From Chryseobacterium indologenes (GTDB lineage Bacteria; Bacteroidota; Bacteroidia; Flavobacteriales; Weeksellaceae), in the NCBI GenBank assembly GCA_002439165.1, contig DJTE01000007.1:4129-68128 (forward strand): DNA of 64,000 nt, read 5' to 3'. The translations under genes and the position numbers were made by a program. How positions within the stretch are numbered: position 1 is the stretch's first letter; every line of letters starts with the position of its first letter. Positions 8,736-17,075 of this stretch are shown piece by piece. The notes below the pieces were generated by a model, which saw nothing but the letters and a program-made list of their open reading frames with translations, made no database searches and was not told the DNA's origin.

Positions 8736-8832
8736 CTCAAACCAAAGTCTAGAAAGAATTCTTTGTTCCCCTTTGAGGTAAATGTATGCAGGGATCCCAA
8801 AACCTAACAGGTCTCAAAGACCTGTTAGGTTT
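8720..8832 (-). repeat. Intergenic repeat element with a 15-bp inverted repeat
   Basis: A perfect 15-bp inverted repeat (8800-8814 with 8818-8832; arm AAACCTAACAGGTCT, 3-nt loop) opens the element on the minus strand. Next comes an open stretch encoding ...NKEFFLDFGLSSRHQ and then TAA at 8720-8722. I recall this peptide tail and the CCTAACAGGT hairpin as recurrent in flavobacterial intergenic DNA, from memory only. It abuts the truncated S41 gene. Confidence 0.6.
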
Positions 8833-8900
8833 AGAAAAACACTAACTGCTGCTTCTAATCCCTTTTGCGTTTGATCCGATTTCTTTCCATTCTGTAACAA

Positions 8901-8929
8901 AAAAAAGAATCCGCTCTTTAGGAGCGGAT
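8901..8929 (-). terminator. Minus-strand terminator without an obvious upstream gene
   Basis: ATCCGCTC (8909-8916) pairs with GAGCGGAT (8922-8929), and the minus-strand transcript would end in a run of U's encoded by the A-run at 8901-8907. No minus-strand gene was found to its right before 10033. Confidence 0.65.
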
Positions 8930-8970
8930 CCAATAGATAATACATCTCATTTTTTTAATTAGACAACAAT

Positions 8971-8999
8971 AAAAAAGCACAGCCGACAATGCTGTGCTT
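8971..8999 (-). terminator. Second minus-strand terminator-like hairpin
   Basis: AAGCACAGC (8975-8983) pairs perfectly with GCTGTGCTT (8991-8999), and the A-run at 8971-8976 gives a U-tail on the minus strand. It lies about 45 bp from the previous one. Confidence 0.6.
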
Positions 9000-9397
9000 A
9001 AATTTTTATTTCAAATTTAATTGCCATTTCAAAGCTGAAAAAGACAAAAAATGTTTTCACTTTAGTTGTATTACATAGTAAATGTAGTGATATTTTTAAT
9101 ACGATACATGAATTAAATGTTAAAATTTACAGTCTTTTTTATTAGATCCTTTTTAAATCCCGGATAAATCTGAAAATTTTCTATCTTTAGGCCATCAAAC
9201 TCGCTTTGTAAATATCATCCCATATTCAGATGCTCAGGTATTCTGAAAATCTAAGGTTCAGATTCTCTGAGCCGTTATTACTTATTTTTTTGCAGAACCA
9301 TCGAAAAAGTATTTTCTGAAAACTTCTGCTATCTTAAACGGAGCAGCTACTCAACGGGAGTTAAAGCCGGCTGCAATAATCAAAAATAAAAATCATT
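9000..9397. other. Gene-free gap before the reductase gene
   Basis: About 400 bp of AT-rich sequence with scattered stops in all frames. I see no ORF or tRNA. It may hold a long leader for the gene at 9398 or an RNA ending at the minus-strand hairpins at 8901-8999. Confidence 0.4.
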
Positions 9398-10033
9398 ATG
9401 AAATCCAATATCATAGCCGTTATCGGCGGAACCGGAAAATCAGGAAAATTCCTGGTACAGGAACTTATTAAAGAAGGATATGAGATAAAACTTTTATTGA
9501 GAAATCCTGATCTTTTCACTTTAAAGCATCCGTTAATAAAAATCATACAAGGTGATGCAAGAGAATTTAATGCGATTGACAGCCTGGTTAAAGGGTGCAG
9601 TGCTGTTATCAGTACGCTGGGGCAGCCAAAAGATGAGCCGTCTATATTCAGTGATGCGGCAAAAAATATCATCAGAGCGATGGATTTTTATCAGGTGAAA
9701 AGATACATTGTAACGACTGGCTTAAGCGTAAATACACCTTCTGACCGGAAAAATGAAAGAGTAAGAATGGCCACGGACTGGATGTATCAGCATTATCCTG
9801 AAACCACTCACGATAAACAGAAAGAATACAAACTTCTTTCAGAAAGCAATCTGGACTGGACTTTGGTAAGGCTCCCTTTAATCCATCTGACTGAGGAACA
9901 TTCCGGTTGGGAAACAGGTCTTGAAGACTGCAGAGGAGAGAGCATCAATGCCGTGGATCTGGCGGAATTTCTGGTCTCTCAGATTGAAGCTGTGAATTAC
10001 ATTAAGCAAAGCCCGTTTTTATATAATGTCTAA
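9398..10033 (+). CDS. NAD(P)-binding oxidoreductase (atypical SDR, NmrA/YwnB-like)
   Basis: The 211-residue protein has an N-terminal Rossmann fold with the dinucleotide motif GGTGKSG at residues 10-16, then GDAREFNAIDSLVKGCSAV and VKRYIVTTGLSV, typical of the atypical SDR/NmrA-like group. It has no YxxxK pair in the classical position. A cytoplasmic redox or NAD(P)H-sensing role is likely; the substrate is unknown. It stands alone and is convergent with uvrA across a shared terminator. Confidence 0.8.
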   Translation: MKSNIIAVIGGTGKSGKFLVQELIKEGYEIKLLLRNPDLFTLKHPLIKIIQGDAREFNAIDSLVKGCSAVISTLGQPKDEPSIFSDAAKNIIRAMDFYQVKRYIVTTGLSVNTPSDRKNERVRMATDWMYQHYPETTHDKQKEYKLLSESNLDWTLVRLPLIHLTEEHSGWETGLEDCRGESINAVDLAEFLVSQIEAVNYIKQSPFLYNV

Positions 10034-10050
10034 TAACGCATTTCATTAAA

Positions 10051-10090
10051 AAAACAGAGAGTCATTCGGTTGACTCTCTGTTTGTATTTT
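10051..10090. terminator. Bidirectional terminator between the SDR gene and uvrA
   Basis: A perfect 13-bp stem (AAACAGAGAGTCA 10052-10064 with TGACTCTCTGTTT 10071-10083) has A's before it and T's after it, so it can end both converging transcripts. Confidence 0.9.
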
Positions 10091-12881
10091 AGCTTTCAAG
10101 CTTTTCTTTAATATATTTCGCAGTATGGGACTTTTTATTTTTAGCCAGTTCTTCCGGGGTTCCGGCAAAAACAACCTCTCCACCGTATTTTCCTGCTTCC
10201 GGACCAATATCGATAATGTGATCTGCACATTTGATAATATCCGGCTGATGTTCGATAACTATTACCGAATGCCCCAGATCAATCAGAGCCTGCAGAGATT
10301 TCAGCAGCTTTTGGATATCATGGAAATGCAGTCCTGTGGAAGGTTCATCAAAGATAAATAAGGTTTTATCCGTTGTTACCCCTTTTACCAGGAACGAAGC
10401 CAGCTTTACACGCTGTGCTTCACCTCCGGAAAGAGTAGAAGAGCTCTGGCCGAGCTGAAGATATCCCAAGCCTACGTCCTGCAAAGGTCTCAGCTTAGTA
10501 ACGATCTTTTCTTCATGATTATCTTTAAAGAACTCCAAAGCTTCATCTACCGTCATATGAAGAATATCTGAAATGCTTTTCTCATCGAACTTTACTTCGA
10601 GGATTTCACTTTTGAATCTGGTTCCTTTACATACTTCACATTCCAGTTCAATATCAGCCATAAACTGCATGGATACATTAATGACCCCTTCTCCTTTACA
10701 CTCGTCACAACGACCGCCATCTACATTGAAAGAGAAATGTTTGGGTTTATACCCCATCATTTTTGCCACTTTCTGTTTGGCGAATAAATCTCTGATGTCG
10801 TCGTATGCTTTCAGATAGGTTACCGGATTGGATCGTGAAGATTTTCCGATCGGGTTCTGGTCGATCAGTTCAATATTTTTGATCAGGCGCTTAGGAAATT
10901 CTACGGAATCGTAATCGCCTTTTTTACCACCCATTCCCAGCTGGATCTGGATGTCATTGGTTAAGATCTCTTTCATCAGGGTAGATTTTCCACTTCCGGA
11001 AACTCCTGAGATCACAACAAGACTTTCCAGAGGAACATCTACATCGATGTTTTTAAGGTTGTTCTGTCTTGCTCCTTTAATGTGAATCCACTCTTTGGCT
11101 TTTCTTCTTTTTTCAGGGATTTCAATTTCAAGTCTTCCGGTCAGATATTTTGAAGTAAGTGTATCGGCATTTTTAAGATCATTGTAATGTCCGGCAAATA
11201 CCAGCTCACCTCCAAGATAGCCTGCCTCCGGGCCAATGTCAATAATATAATCGGCTTCTCTCATCACATCTTCGTCATGTTCCACCACGATCACTGTATT
11301 GCCTAAATCTCTGAGATTTTTTAAAACACCGATCAGGTTTTCTGTATCCCTGGAATGAAGTCCGATAGATGGTTCATCCAGAATATAGATTGATCCCACC
11401 AGTGAACTTCCAAGACTTGTTGCCAGGTTGATTCTCTGGCTTTCACCTCCGGAAAGCGTATTTGAGGTTCTGTTGAGGGTTAAATATCCTAAACCGACCT
11501 TTAATAAAAACTCAATACGGGTGGTGATCTCGTACATCAGTCTTTTTGCCACCTCCCTGTCATGTTCGGAGAGTTGAAGACCCTGCATCAGTGGGAATAA
11601 TTCATCCAGCGGAAGCTCAATCATCGACTGGATGTTGTGCCCGTCTATTTTTACCCAGCTTGTTTCCTCACGCAGTCTCAATCCTTCACAGGTTGGGCAT
11701 AAAGTTTTCCCTCTGTACCGGGAAAGCATAACGCGGTACTGGATTTTATACAGATTTTCCTCCAGCATTTTAAAGAAATTGCTGATGGAAGGGAAACTGC
11801 TTTTTCCGTCACCTTTCCAGAGGAAACTCTTCTGTTCTTTTGTTAACTGGTGATAAGGCTTATGAATAGGGAAGTCGCCTGCTTTTTTTATGAATTCTTT
11901 TTTCCATTCGCTCATTGTTTCTCCTTTCCAGGAAACTACGGCATCTTCGTAAACGGATAAGGTTTTGTTGGGAACGACAAGGTCTTCGTCTATTCCGATT
12001 ACTTTTCCGTATCCTTCACAAGCCGGGCAGGCTCCGTAAGGATTGTTAAAGCTGAAAAAATGAACATTCGGTTCCAGAAATTCAATGCCATCCAGCTCGA
12101 ATTTGTTGGAAAACTCTTTTATCTTTCCGGTATCCGTATTTTTCAGGGAACAGTAGCCGCGTCCTTCGTAAAAAGCCATCTGGATAGAGTCGGCAAGACG
12201 CTGCAGGAAACTTTCATCTTCTTCGTAAGAAAAACGGTCGATCACCAGGTTGATGATCATTCCTTTTTCGGGAGCAAAGCCGAAACTTTCAAGATCTTCA
12301 ATTCCGGCAAGGTTTCCGTTGATTTCCAGTCTGGTAAATCCTGCCAGTTTTAAAACGTTCAGGGTTTCCTTAAAGTTGGCCGCGTCATATTCCAGGGGAG
12401 CGGTCAGTAAAAATGGAGTATCTTTTTTGGAAGCTCTGATAAAATCCACCACGTCAGATACCGAATCTTTTTTCACTTCCTCACCGGAAACGGGAGAAAA
12501 TGTTTTCCCGATCCTTGCGAATAAAAGCTTTAAATAGTCATAGATCTCGGTAGAGGTTCCTACGGTGGATCTGGGGTTGGAGGAAATCACTTTCTGCTGG
12601 ATCGCGATGGAAGGAGCAAGTCCTTTGATGTCGTCCACCTTTGGTTTTTCTAATTTTCCCAGGAACTGGCGTGCGTAGGAACTCAGACTTTCCACGTATC
12701 TTCTCTGCCCTTCGGCATAGATGGTGTCAAAAGCCAGTGAAGATTTTCCGCTTCCTGAAACGCCGGTGATCACGATCAGTTTATTTTTCGGGATCAGTAC
12801 ATCGATGTGTTTCAGATTGTTAAGATGGGCATTCTTAACGAATATCTGTTTTTTTATATCTATTTCTGTTGTTTTAGCCAT
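10089..12881 (-). CDS. uvrA: Excinuclease ABC subunit A
   Basis: The 930-residue product is a full-length UvrA, the damage-recognition ATPase of nucleotide excision repair. The first Walker A is GVSGSGKSS at residues 40-48 with the adjacent YAEGQRRYVESLSSYARQFL block. A first zinc site (CPACEGYG) lies near residue 285, the first signature LSGGESQRINLA near 490, the second Walker A GVSGSGKST near 630, a second zinc module (CDECKGEG...CEVCKGTRF) near 740, and the second LSGGEAQRVKLA near 830. It is a single-gene unit: the next gene upstream lies over 1 kb away. Confidence 0.98.
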   Translation of the reverse strand: MAKTTEIDIKKQIFVKNAHLNNLKHIDVLIPKNKLIVITGVSGSGKSSLAFDTIYAEGQRRYVESLSSYARQFLGKLEKPKVDDIKGLAPSIAIQQKVISSNPRSTVGTSTEIYDYLKLLFARIGKTFSPVSGEEVKKDSVSDVVDFIRASKKDTPFLLTAPLEYDAANFKETLNVLKLAGFTRLEINGNLAGIEDLESFGFAPEKGMIINLVIDRFSYEEDESFLQRLADSIQMAFYEGRGYCSLKNTDTGKIKEFSNKFELDGIEFLEPNVHFFSFNNPYGACPACEGYGKVIGIDEDLVVPNKTLSVYEDAVVSWKGETMSEWKKEFIKKAGDFPIHKPYHQLTKEQKSFLWKGDGKSSFPSISNFFKMLEENLYKIQYRVMLSRYRGKTLCPTCEGLRLREETSWVKIDGHNIQSMIELPLDELFPLMQGLQLSEHDREVAKRLMYEITTRIEFLLKVGLGYLTLNRTSNTLSGGESQRINLATSLGSSLVGSIYILDEPSIGLHSRDTENLIGVLKNLRDLGNTVIVVEHDEDVMREADYIIDIGPEAGYLGGELVFAGHYNDLKNADTLTSKYLTGRLEIEIPEKRRKAKEWIHIKGARQNNLKNIDVDVPLESLVVISGVSGSGKSTLMKEILTNDIQIQLGMGGKKGDYDSVEFPKRLIKNIELIDQNPIGKSSRSNPVTYLKAYDDIRDLFAKQKVAKMMGYKPKHFSFNVDGGRCDECKGEGVINVSMQFMADIELECEVCKGTRFKSEILEVKFDEKSISDILHMTVDEALEFFKDNHEEKIVTKLRPLQDVGLGYLQLGQSSSTLSGGEAQRVKLASFLVKGVTTDKTLFIFDEPSTGLHFHDIQKLLKSLQALIDLGHSVIVIEHQPDIIKCADHIIDIGPEAGKYGGEVVFAGTPEELAKNKKSHTAKYIKEKLES

Positions 12882-12994
12882 GTTTTTCTTTCTTAAACCT
12901 TATGTAATCCCGCTTTCAACTTTATATTCTGCATCCGGGAATGTTTATAAAAAATAAAGAAGAGAGATTGTTTTTATCGTAAAATTAAGACCCA

Positions 12995-13002
12995 CAAAAT
13001 TA
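12995..13002 (-). promoter_or_regulatory. Candidate -7 element for uvrA (TAATTTTG)
   Basis: On the minus strand TAATTTTG matches TAnnTTTG about 115 bp before the uvrA start. No -33 TTG was seen. No LexA-type palindrome is evident nearby. Confidence 0.4.
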
Positions 13003-13256
13003 CGAATTTTTAGTGAAAATAGCAGGCTAAAAATAGGTCTTCCAACAGAATTAAGTCAGGTTGGATTTTTACCCCTGCAAATGCTTTGGAAAAGTAGCTT
13101 TGGAATAAGTATTTAATAGTCATAAGATTATATGGTTGCTGTATTGTTATGTTATTTTCAGTCTTCTTTGCAATTTTAACTATTTTTTTCCCAGGTTGCT
13201 ATTGCTTTATATTTTAAAATTATTTAAAATTGCATTCATAAATATGTAATATAGAA
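13003..13256. other. AT-rich gap upstream of the 16-codon ORF
   Basis: No gene was found in this stretch. TTG at 13196-13198 with TATTTAAA at 13221-13228 is only a poor promoter match. Confidence 0.35.
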
Positions 13257-13307
13257 ATGAGAAAATTTTTCAGAGATCTAGTTACACATTTAATGAGAAA
13301 AAGATAA
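13257..13307 (+). CDS. Possible 16-residue cationic peptide with its own terminator
   Basis: ATG at 13257 opens a 16-codon frame ending TAA at 13305-13307: MRKFFRDLVTHLMRKR. It carries six Arg/Lys against one Asp and could form an amphipathic helix. A terminator begins 18 nt after the stop (13325), and there is no other + gene upstream to explain that terminator. Together these suggest a short independent transcript, either a small mRNA or a regulatory RNA that happens to contain the frame. No convincing promoter was seen, so coding status is uncertain. Confidence 0.35.
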   Translation: MRKFFRDLVTHLMRKR

Positions 13308-13324
13308 TAATTACTCCCTCACAA

Positions 13325-13355
13325 AGCTGTCTCTATGAGATGGCTTTTTTATTTT
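13325..13355 (+). terminator. Terminator with no annotated + gene upstream
   Basis: AGCTGTCTC (13325-13333) pairs with GAGATGGCT (13337-13345) through seven Watson-Crick and two G-T pairs, followed by TTTTTTATTTT. It closes whatever is transcribed from 13200-13320. Confidence 0.7.
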
Positions 13356-13423
13356 CGCCCTTAAAATAATATGATCTCCCGCTGATCCGGCAGATTATGC
13401 AGTTTCTTGTTGGTTTAACGCAA

Positions 13424-13520
13424 CAGGCGCAGGAAAATCAAAGATTCTCAGCAATTCTTGGGATGCAACCGATTGTTTTAAGAATCGAAAATAGGCTGAA
13501 GGCTAGCCATCCGCTTCATT
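13424..13520 (+). repeat. Dispersed intergenic repeat, copy 1
   Basis: It contains GGAAAATCAAAGATTCTCAGC and then a block with GATTGTTTTAAGAATC and CTGAAGGC. Copy 2 at 13735-13850 has the same blocks in the same order; this copy lacks the GCTGTTTTTAAGGCG part. Confidence 0.6.
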
Positions 13521-13672
13521 GAATCAACAGAGTTGATTCTACACTTTACACCCTAAAATATATGCAAAGAAGTCAGACTTTGCATTACAAAAAATATATT
13601 ATCCTATTTATACAAATTTAATTTCCCCCAGATGCCTCGGATTGCACAGATCCGTGTGGGATTTTTTGTCTC

Positions 13673-13699
13673 GCAGATATAGCAGATAACGCAGATTTT
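13673..13699 (+). repeat. Short tandem repeat, 9-bp unit (GCAGATnnn x3)
   Basis: GCAGAT recurs at 13673, 13682 and 13691, i.e. every 9 bp. A partly palindromic stretch (CACAGATCCGTGTG) lies about 25 bp upstream. Three units are too short and regular for a CRISPR. Confidence 0.6.
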
Positions 13700-13734
13700 T
13701 TTAATGTATTTTGTTAGGAAAACGCAAGAGGTGC

Positions 13735-13850
13735 AAAGAATTTAAAGTATTCTGCTGTTTTTAAGGCGTAGAAAAATCAAAGATTCTCAGCAGGTTTTTA
13801 AGATAATCAATTCTTTTTAAGAATTAAAAGCAGTTGAAGGCATAGGTTTA
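13735..13850 (+). repeat. Dispersed intergenic repeat, copy 2
   Basis: Blocks: GCAAGAGGTGCAAAGA, TATTCTGCTGTTTTTAAGGC, AAAAATCAAAGATTCTCAGC and TTGAAGGC. It aligns with the copy at 27013-27085 over about 70 nt and with copy 1 at 13424. Confidence 0.65.
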
Positions 13851-13877
13851 GGCAGCGGTTTTTATGACAAGTATCAT

Positions 13878-13908
13878 TTGGCTGTCTTGGTGATCTCCCT
13901 TACTTTTG
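13878..13908 (+). promoter_or_regulatory. Promoter of the TonB-dependent receptor
   Basis: TTG at 13878-13880, a 20-bp spacer, and TACTTTTG at 13901-13908 match the Bacteroidota consensus. Transcription would start near 13914, which rules out the in-frame TTG/ATG at 13906-13911 as the translation start and favours ATG 13957. Confidence 0.7.
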
Positions 13909-13956
13909 ATGTCGTTATTAAAGAAACTGACTTTAAGGATAAAAACGGACAGAGTT

Positions 13957-15768
13957 ATGATCAAAAAGATTGGAAGCCTATTTTTACTGGGATCGGTGTT
14001 TTGGGCGGGTGCACAGGAAAAAACCACGGATATTGAAAATATTGAATTTCAGGGAAAATTCATTTCCACTCCCTATAAAAGTGCCAACCAGAATATCACA
14101 GTAATTACCCGGGAAGATATTATCAGTTCTCCGGCAAAAAGTATTGATGAGATTCTTCAGCAGGTTCCGGGGATGGATGTCAGAAGAAGAGGAGCCAATG
14201 GGGTACAGAGTGATATCGGTTTCAGGGGAAGTTCTTTTGAACAGGTTCTGTTGCTTCTGAACGGGATCAGGATGAATGATTCGCAGACGGGGCATAATTC
14301 CATGAATATTCCTGTGGATCTGGAAGATGTAGAAAAAATCGAGATCATCAAAGGGCCGGCTGCCAGAAGGTTTGGCCAGAACGCTTATGCCGGAGTGATC
14401 AATATTATTACAAAAATCTATCCCGGAAAACGGGTGAAAATAAGTGCGGAGGGTGGTGATTATGAAACTTACGGTTTCGGATTCAATGCGCAGATGGGAA
14501 ATGAAAAGTTTTCCAACTCACTTCAGGCCAATTCGGCAACCTCGCAGGGCTATATGTACAATACCGATTACGAGATCAGAAATGTTTTTTATCAGAGCAG
14601 ACTGGGGATTAAAAACGGAGATCTTAAACTGCAGGCCGGTTTTTCTGAAAAGAAATTCGGAGCTAACGGGTTCTACGCTTCCAAAGCGGCAACGGAACAG
14701 TATGAGGAAACCCAGGCATCTGTTGTAAGCCTTGCCCATCAGCAGAAGTTCGGGAATTTAAAGCTCAGTTCAAATGTATATTGGAGAAGGGGGCAGGATA
14801 TGTACCTCTATGACAGGAACAAGCCGGATGGCTACCGGAATATGCATATCGGAAATAATGTAGGCGGAGAGGTAAACAGCAGTTACCAATGGGGGCTGGG
14901 GACAACCGGTATCGGGGTAGAGTTGAGAAAAGAGCTTCTGGCCAGTAATAATCTTGGGGAAAGAAACCGTTTCGTATCCCAGGTATTCTTTGAACATCAT
15001 TTTTCATTCCTGGATAAAAAACTGAACATCAGCCCGGGGATCTCGTGGGCGAATTATTCTAAAGAAGGAAACTTCTTCTATCCGGGGCTGGATGTAGGGT
15101 ATAATTTCAATCCTAACCACAAGGTTTACGGAAATATTGCCAAAGTACACCGGGTTCCTACATTTACCGACCTGTATTATGTAAGTAAGACGGAGCAGGG
15201 AAATCCTGATCTGCTTCCTGAAAATGCCGTTTCTTCAGAAGTCGGTTACCAGTTCCAGAATAACAGGATTCTGGCCAAAGTGAACGGATTTATGAGGAAT
15301 TCTGACAATTCCATAGACTGGGTTAAAAAAACACTGAAAGATCCGGTATGGTATGCTCAGAATGTAGGAAAAATTGATACAAAAGGGGTTGAGGCAGAGG
15401 TGAGCCACAGAGTATTCGACTGGCTGAAATATACGGTAGGCTACACTTACATAGACAGCAAAATTGAAGAGTCCAATGAATTTGTTTCAAGATATATTCT
15501 CGATAATCTGAAGCATCAGTTTATCGCAAAACTGGAAACGAAATTCCTGAAAAATTTCACCAACGAACTGGTATACAGATATAACGAACGTCTTGGATTG
15601 GGGACTTATAATCTTGTAGATGAAAAGCTGAGTTTTGCCCAAAAAGATTTTTCCATGTATGTTCTGATCAACAACCTGACCAATACAAAATATACCGAAG
15701 CTTTTGGAGTGGAAATGCCCCGAAGATGGTTTCATATAGGCTTTTCCTATACAATTGATATTAAGTAA
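13957..15768 (+). CDS. TonB-dependent outer-membrane receptor
   Basis: From ATG 13957 the 603-residue product begins with a signal peptide (MIKKIGSLFLLGSVFWAGAQ). A plug domain follows: ITVITREDIISSPAKSIDEI, LQQVPGMDVRRRG, DIGFRGSSFEQVLLLLNGIR and VEKIEIIKGPAARRFGQNAY. The rest is a beta-barrel ending in an aromatic-rich strand (PRRWFHIGFSYTID). Receptors of this size import iron chelates, cobalamin or similar ligands with energy from TonB; the ligand cannot be told. A longer in-frame start at 13906 lies inside the promoter and would mask the signal peptide. A DUF2490 gene follows 71 bp later with its own -7 element. Confidence 0.9.
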   Translation: MIKKIGSLFLLGSVFWAGAQEKTTDIENIEFQGKFISTPYKSANQNITVITREDIISSPAKSIDEILQQVPGMDVRRRGANGVQSDIGFRGSSFEQVLLLLNGIRMNDSQTGHNSMNIPVDLEDVEKIEIIKGPAARRFGQNAYAGVINIITKIYPGKRVKISAEGGDYETYGFGFNAQMGNEKFSNSLQANSATSQGYMYNTDYEIRNVFYQSRLGIKNGDLKLQAGFSEKKFGANGFYASKAATEQYEETQASVVSLAHQQKFGNLKLSSNVYWRRGQDMYLYDRNKPDGYRNMHIGNNVGGEVNSSYQWGLGTTGIGVELRKELLASNNLGERNRFVSQVFFEHHFSFLDKKLNISPGISWANYSKEGNFFYPGLDVGYNFNPNHKVYGNIAKVHRVPTFTDLYYVSKTEQGNPDLLPENAVSSEVGYQFQNNRILAKVNGFMRNSDNSIDWVKKTLKDPVWYAQNVGKIDTKGVEAEVSHRVFDWLKYTVGYTYIDSKIEESNEFVSRYILDNLKHQFIAKLETKFLKNFTNELVYRYNERLGLGTYNLVDEKLSFAQKDFSMYVLINNLTNTKYTEAFGVEMPRRWFHIGFSYTIDIK

Positions 15769-15819
15769 ATATTAATCCGATATTAATGAAAGTTAATATT
15801 AATAAATTGTTAAATCTAT

Positions 15820-15827
15820 TATTTTTG
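15820..15827 (+). promoter_or_regulatory. -7 element (TATTTTTG) of the DUF2490 gene
   Basis: TATTTTTG ends 12 nt before ATG 15840. This favours 15840 as start over the in-frame ATG at 15786, which lies upstream of the promoter. Confidence 0.6.
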
Positions 15828-15839
15828 CAAAAAATTTTT

Positions 15840-16556
15840 ATGAAACTTTTTTTAAGCCTGAGTTTACTTTTCAGTTTGGCCTTTTTCAAAGCACAGGAAC
15901 ATATTTCCAGCTTCAATGCAGTGACTCTAACGTATAAGTTTCATCCCAAATTTTTCCTCTATGCGGAAGGCCAGCTCAGGGGAAATGAAGATTATACGTA
16001 TCCTGATTATTACGAAATCAAAGGAGGAATAGGGTATAACCTTACCAAGAATCATAAGCCATTTGTGGGGCTTGGAAGATACGTGAACTACAAAGATCAT
16101 ACATTAAGCAGGGAAGAGTTCAGGGTATGGCTTCAGGATGTAATCGACTTCAAAAAAGGTGTTGTGAAGTTCGAAAACCGTTTCCGTGCAGAGAAAAGCT
16201 GGTTTTATGAACCTGCTACTGATAAAGCATCTCAAAGAATGCGTTACAGATACCGCCTGAATGTAAGTGTTCCCCTGAATTCAAAAAGCATCAAAAAAGG
16301 AACTGTTTTTGCCAATGCTTATGACGAAATATTCCTGGTAAGTCCAATGAAGCCAACCTTTGCCAGAAACAGGGTGTATGGAGGATTCGGGTACCAGATC
16401 GACGATTATTTCGGAATTCTGACAGGTTACCTGTGGCAACGTGAATTTGAAGCAAAAGGAAATAAAAATCTTCATTTTATTTATCTTGCTTTAAATATTA
16501 ACATTGACGGTACAGACCATCCTACAAAAACATACGATTTCCCGGGAGCGGATTAA
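15840..16556 (+). CDS. DUF2490 outer-membrane-type protein
   Basis: From ATG 15840 the 238-residue product starts with a signal peptide (MKLFLSLSLLFSLAFFKAQ). It then has the DUF2490 pattern: alternating short strands such as FFLYAEGQLRGNEDYTYPDY, VVKFENRFRAEKSWFYEP, RMRYRYRLNVSVPL and FHFIY-type aromatic ends, as in small outer-membrane barrels. Its function is unknown. It follows the TonB receptor in the same direction but has its own promoter, so any link to the receptor's ligand is only suggestive. Its stop overlaps the stop of the convergent HD gene by 4 bp. Confidence 0.82.
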   Translation: MKLFLSLSLLFSLAFFKAQEHISSFNAVTLTYKFHPKFFLYAEGQLRGNEDYTYPDYYEIKGGIGYNLTKNHKPFVGLGRYVNYKDHTLSREEFRVWLQDVIDFKKGVVKFENRFRAEKSWFYEPATDKASQRMRYRYRLNVSVPLNSKSIKKGTVFANAYDEIFLVSPMKPTFARNRVYGGFGYQIDDYFGILTGYLWQREFEAKGNKNLHFIYLALNINIDGTDHPTKTYDFPGAD

Positions 16557-16999
16557 TATTTCTCGATCAGATAGCGATAGGCTTTCAGGTATTTGTTGAA
16601 TCTTTTGATGTCTTTGGGAGTAAGTTCTCTGTTTACCCTTCTGAGGTCCATATTATCACGGAGATCATTCAGCTTTACTGCTACGGCAAGAGGAGATCTT
16701 TCGGTTCTTTTGATGAACTCGTCGTAGTCTTCTTCCGGATCGAATTTGGTCAGGCAGCTTACCGCAAAAATAATGTATTCCGGAAAGCCTTCACTTCTTA
16801 AATAATCGAAGCTGAATTCTGCGGGATGATCTTCCACTACATCGTGGAGTACTCCAACGATTTTTTCATCCATGGTTTTTCCATATTCCATTACCCGCAT
16901 GACGTGGGCAATGTAGGGGGCGTGGTATTTGTCAGTCTGTCCTTTATGTGCTTTATCAGCTATTTTGATTGCTCTGTGCAGCAGTTCTTCTTTTGTCAT
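16553..16999 (-). CDS. HD-domain hydrolase (small alarmone hydrolase / SpoT-like)
   Basis: The 148-residue protein is a lone HD domain of the RelA/SpoT type. Metal-binding residues are readable: His32 (YIAHVMRV), His52-Asp53 (GVLHDVVED, with Glu56-Asp57), and the Asn-Asp of KLNDLRDNM near residue 112. Similar one-domain proteins hydrolyse (p)ppGpp, or NADPH in some MESH1-type enzymes; no synthetase domain is present. Which reaction it runs is inference. It converges on the DUF2490 gene with a 4-bp overlap, and a terminator for the next minus-strand gene lies just upstream. Confidence 0.82.
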   Translation of the reverse strand: MTKEELLHRAIKIADKAHKGQTDKYHAPYIAHVMRVMEYGKTMDEKIVGVLHDVVEDHPAEFSFDYLRSEGFPEYIIFAVSCLTKFDPEEDYDEFIKRTERSPLAVAVKLNDLRDNMDLRRVNRELTPKDIKRFNKYLKAYRYLIEKY

Positions 17000-17020
17000 T
17001 CTATGTAAAAATAGAGTACA

Positions 17021-17056
17021 AAAATAAAAAATGCCTTAAAAAAACAAGGCATTTTT
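17021..17056 (-). terminator. Terminator of the yegP-like gene
   Basis: AAAAATGCCTT (17027-17037) pairs with AAGGCATTTTT (17046-17056). Read on the minus strand it ends in T's and lies 20 bp after the stop at 17076. Confidence 0.85.
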
Positions 17057-17075
17057 ATAAAGATTATTTTATATC

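Noticed and set aside
13673..13699. Possible CRISPR-like repeats (GCAGATnnn)
   Set aside because: Units are only 9 bp with no spacers; no cas genes are present.
13906..13956. Earlier in-frame start for the TonB receptor
   Set aside because: It overlaps the TACTTTTG -7 element and would hide the signal peptide that begins at 13957.
15786..15839. Longer start for the DUF2490 protein
   Set aside because: A -7 element lies between it and ATG 15840, and the signal peptide starts at 15840.
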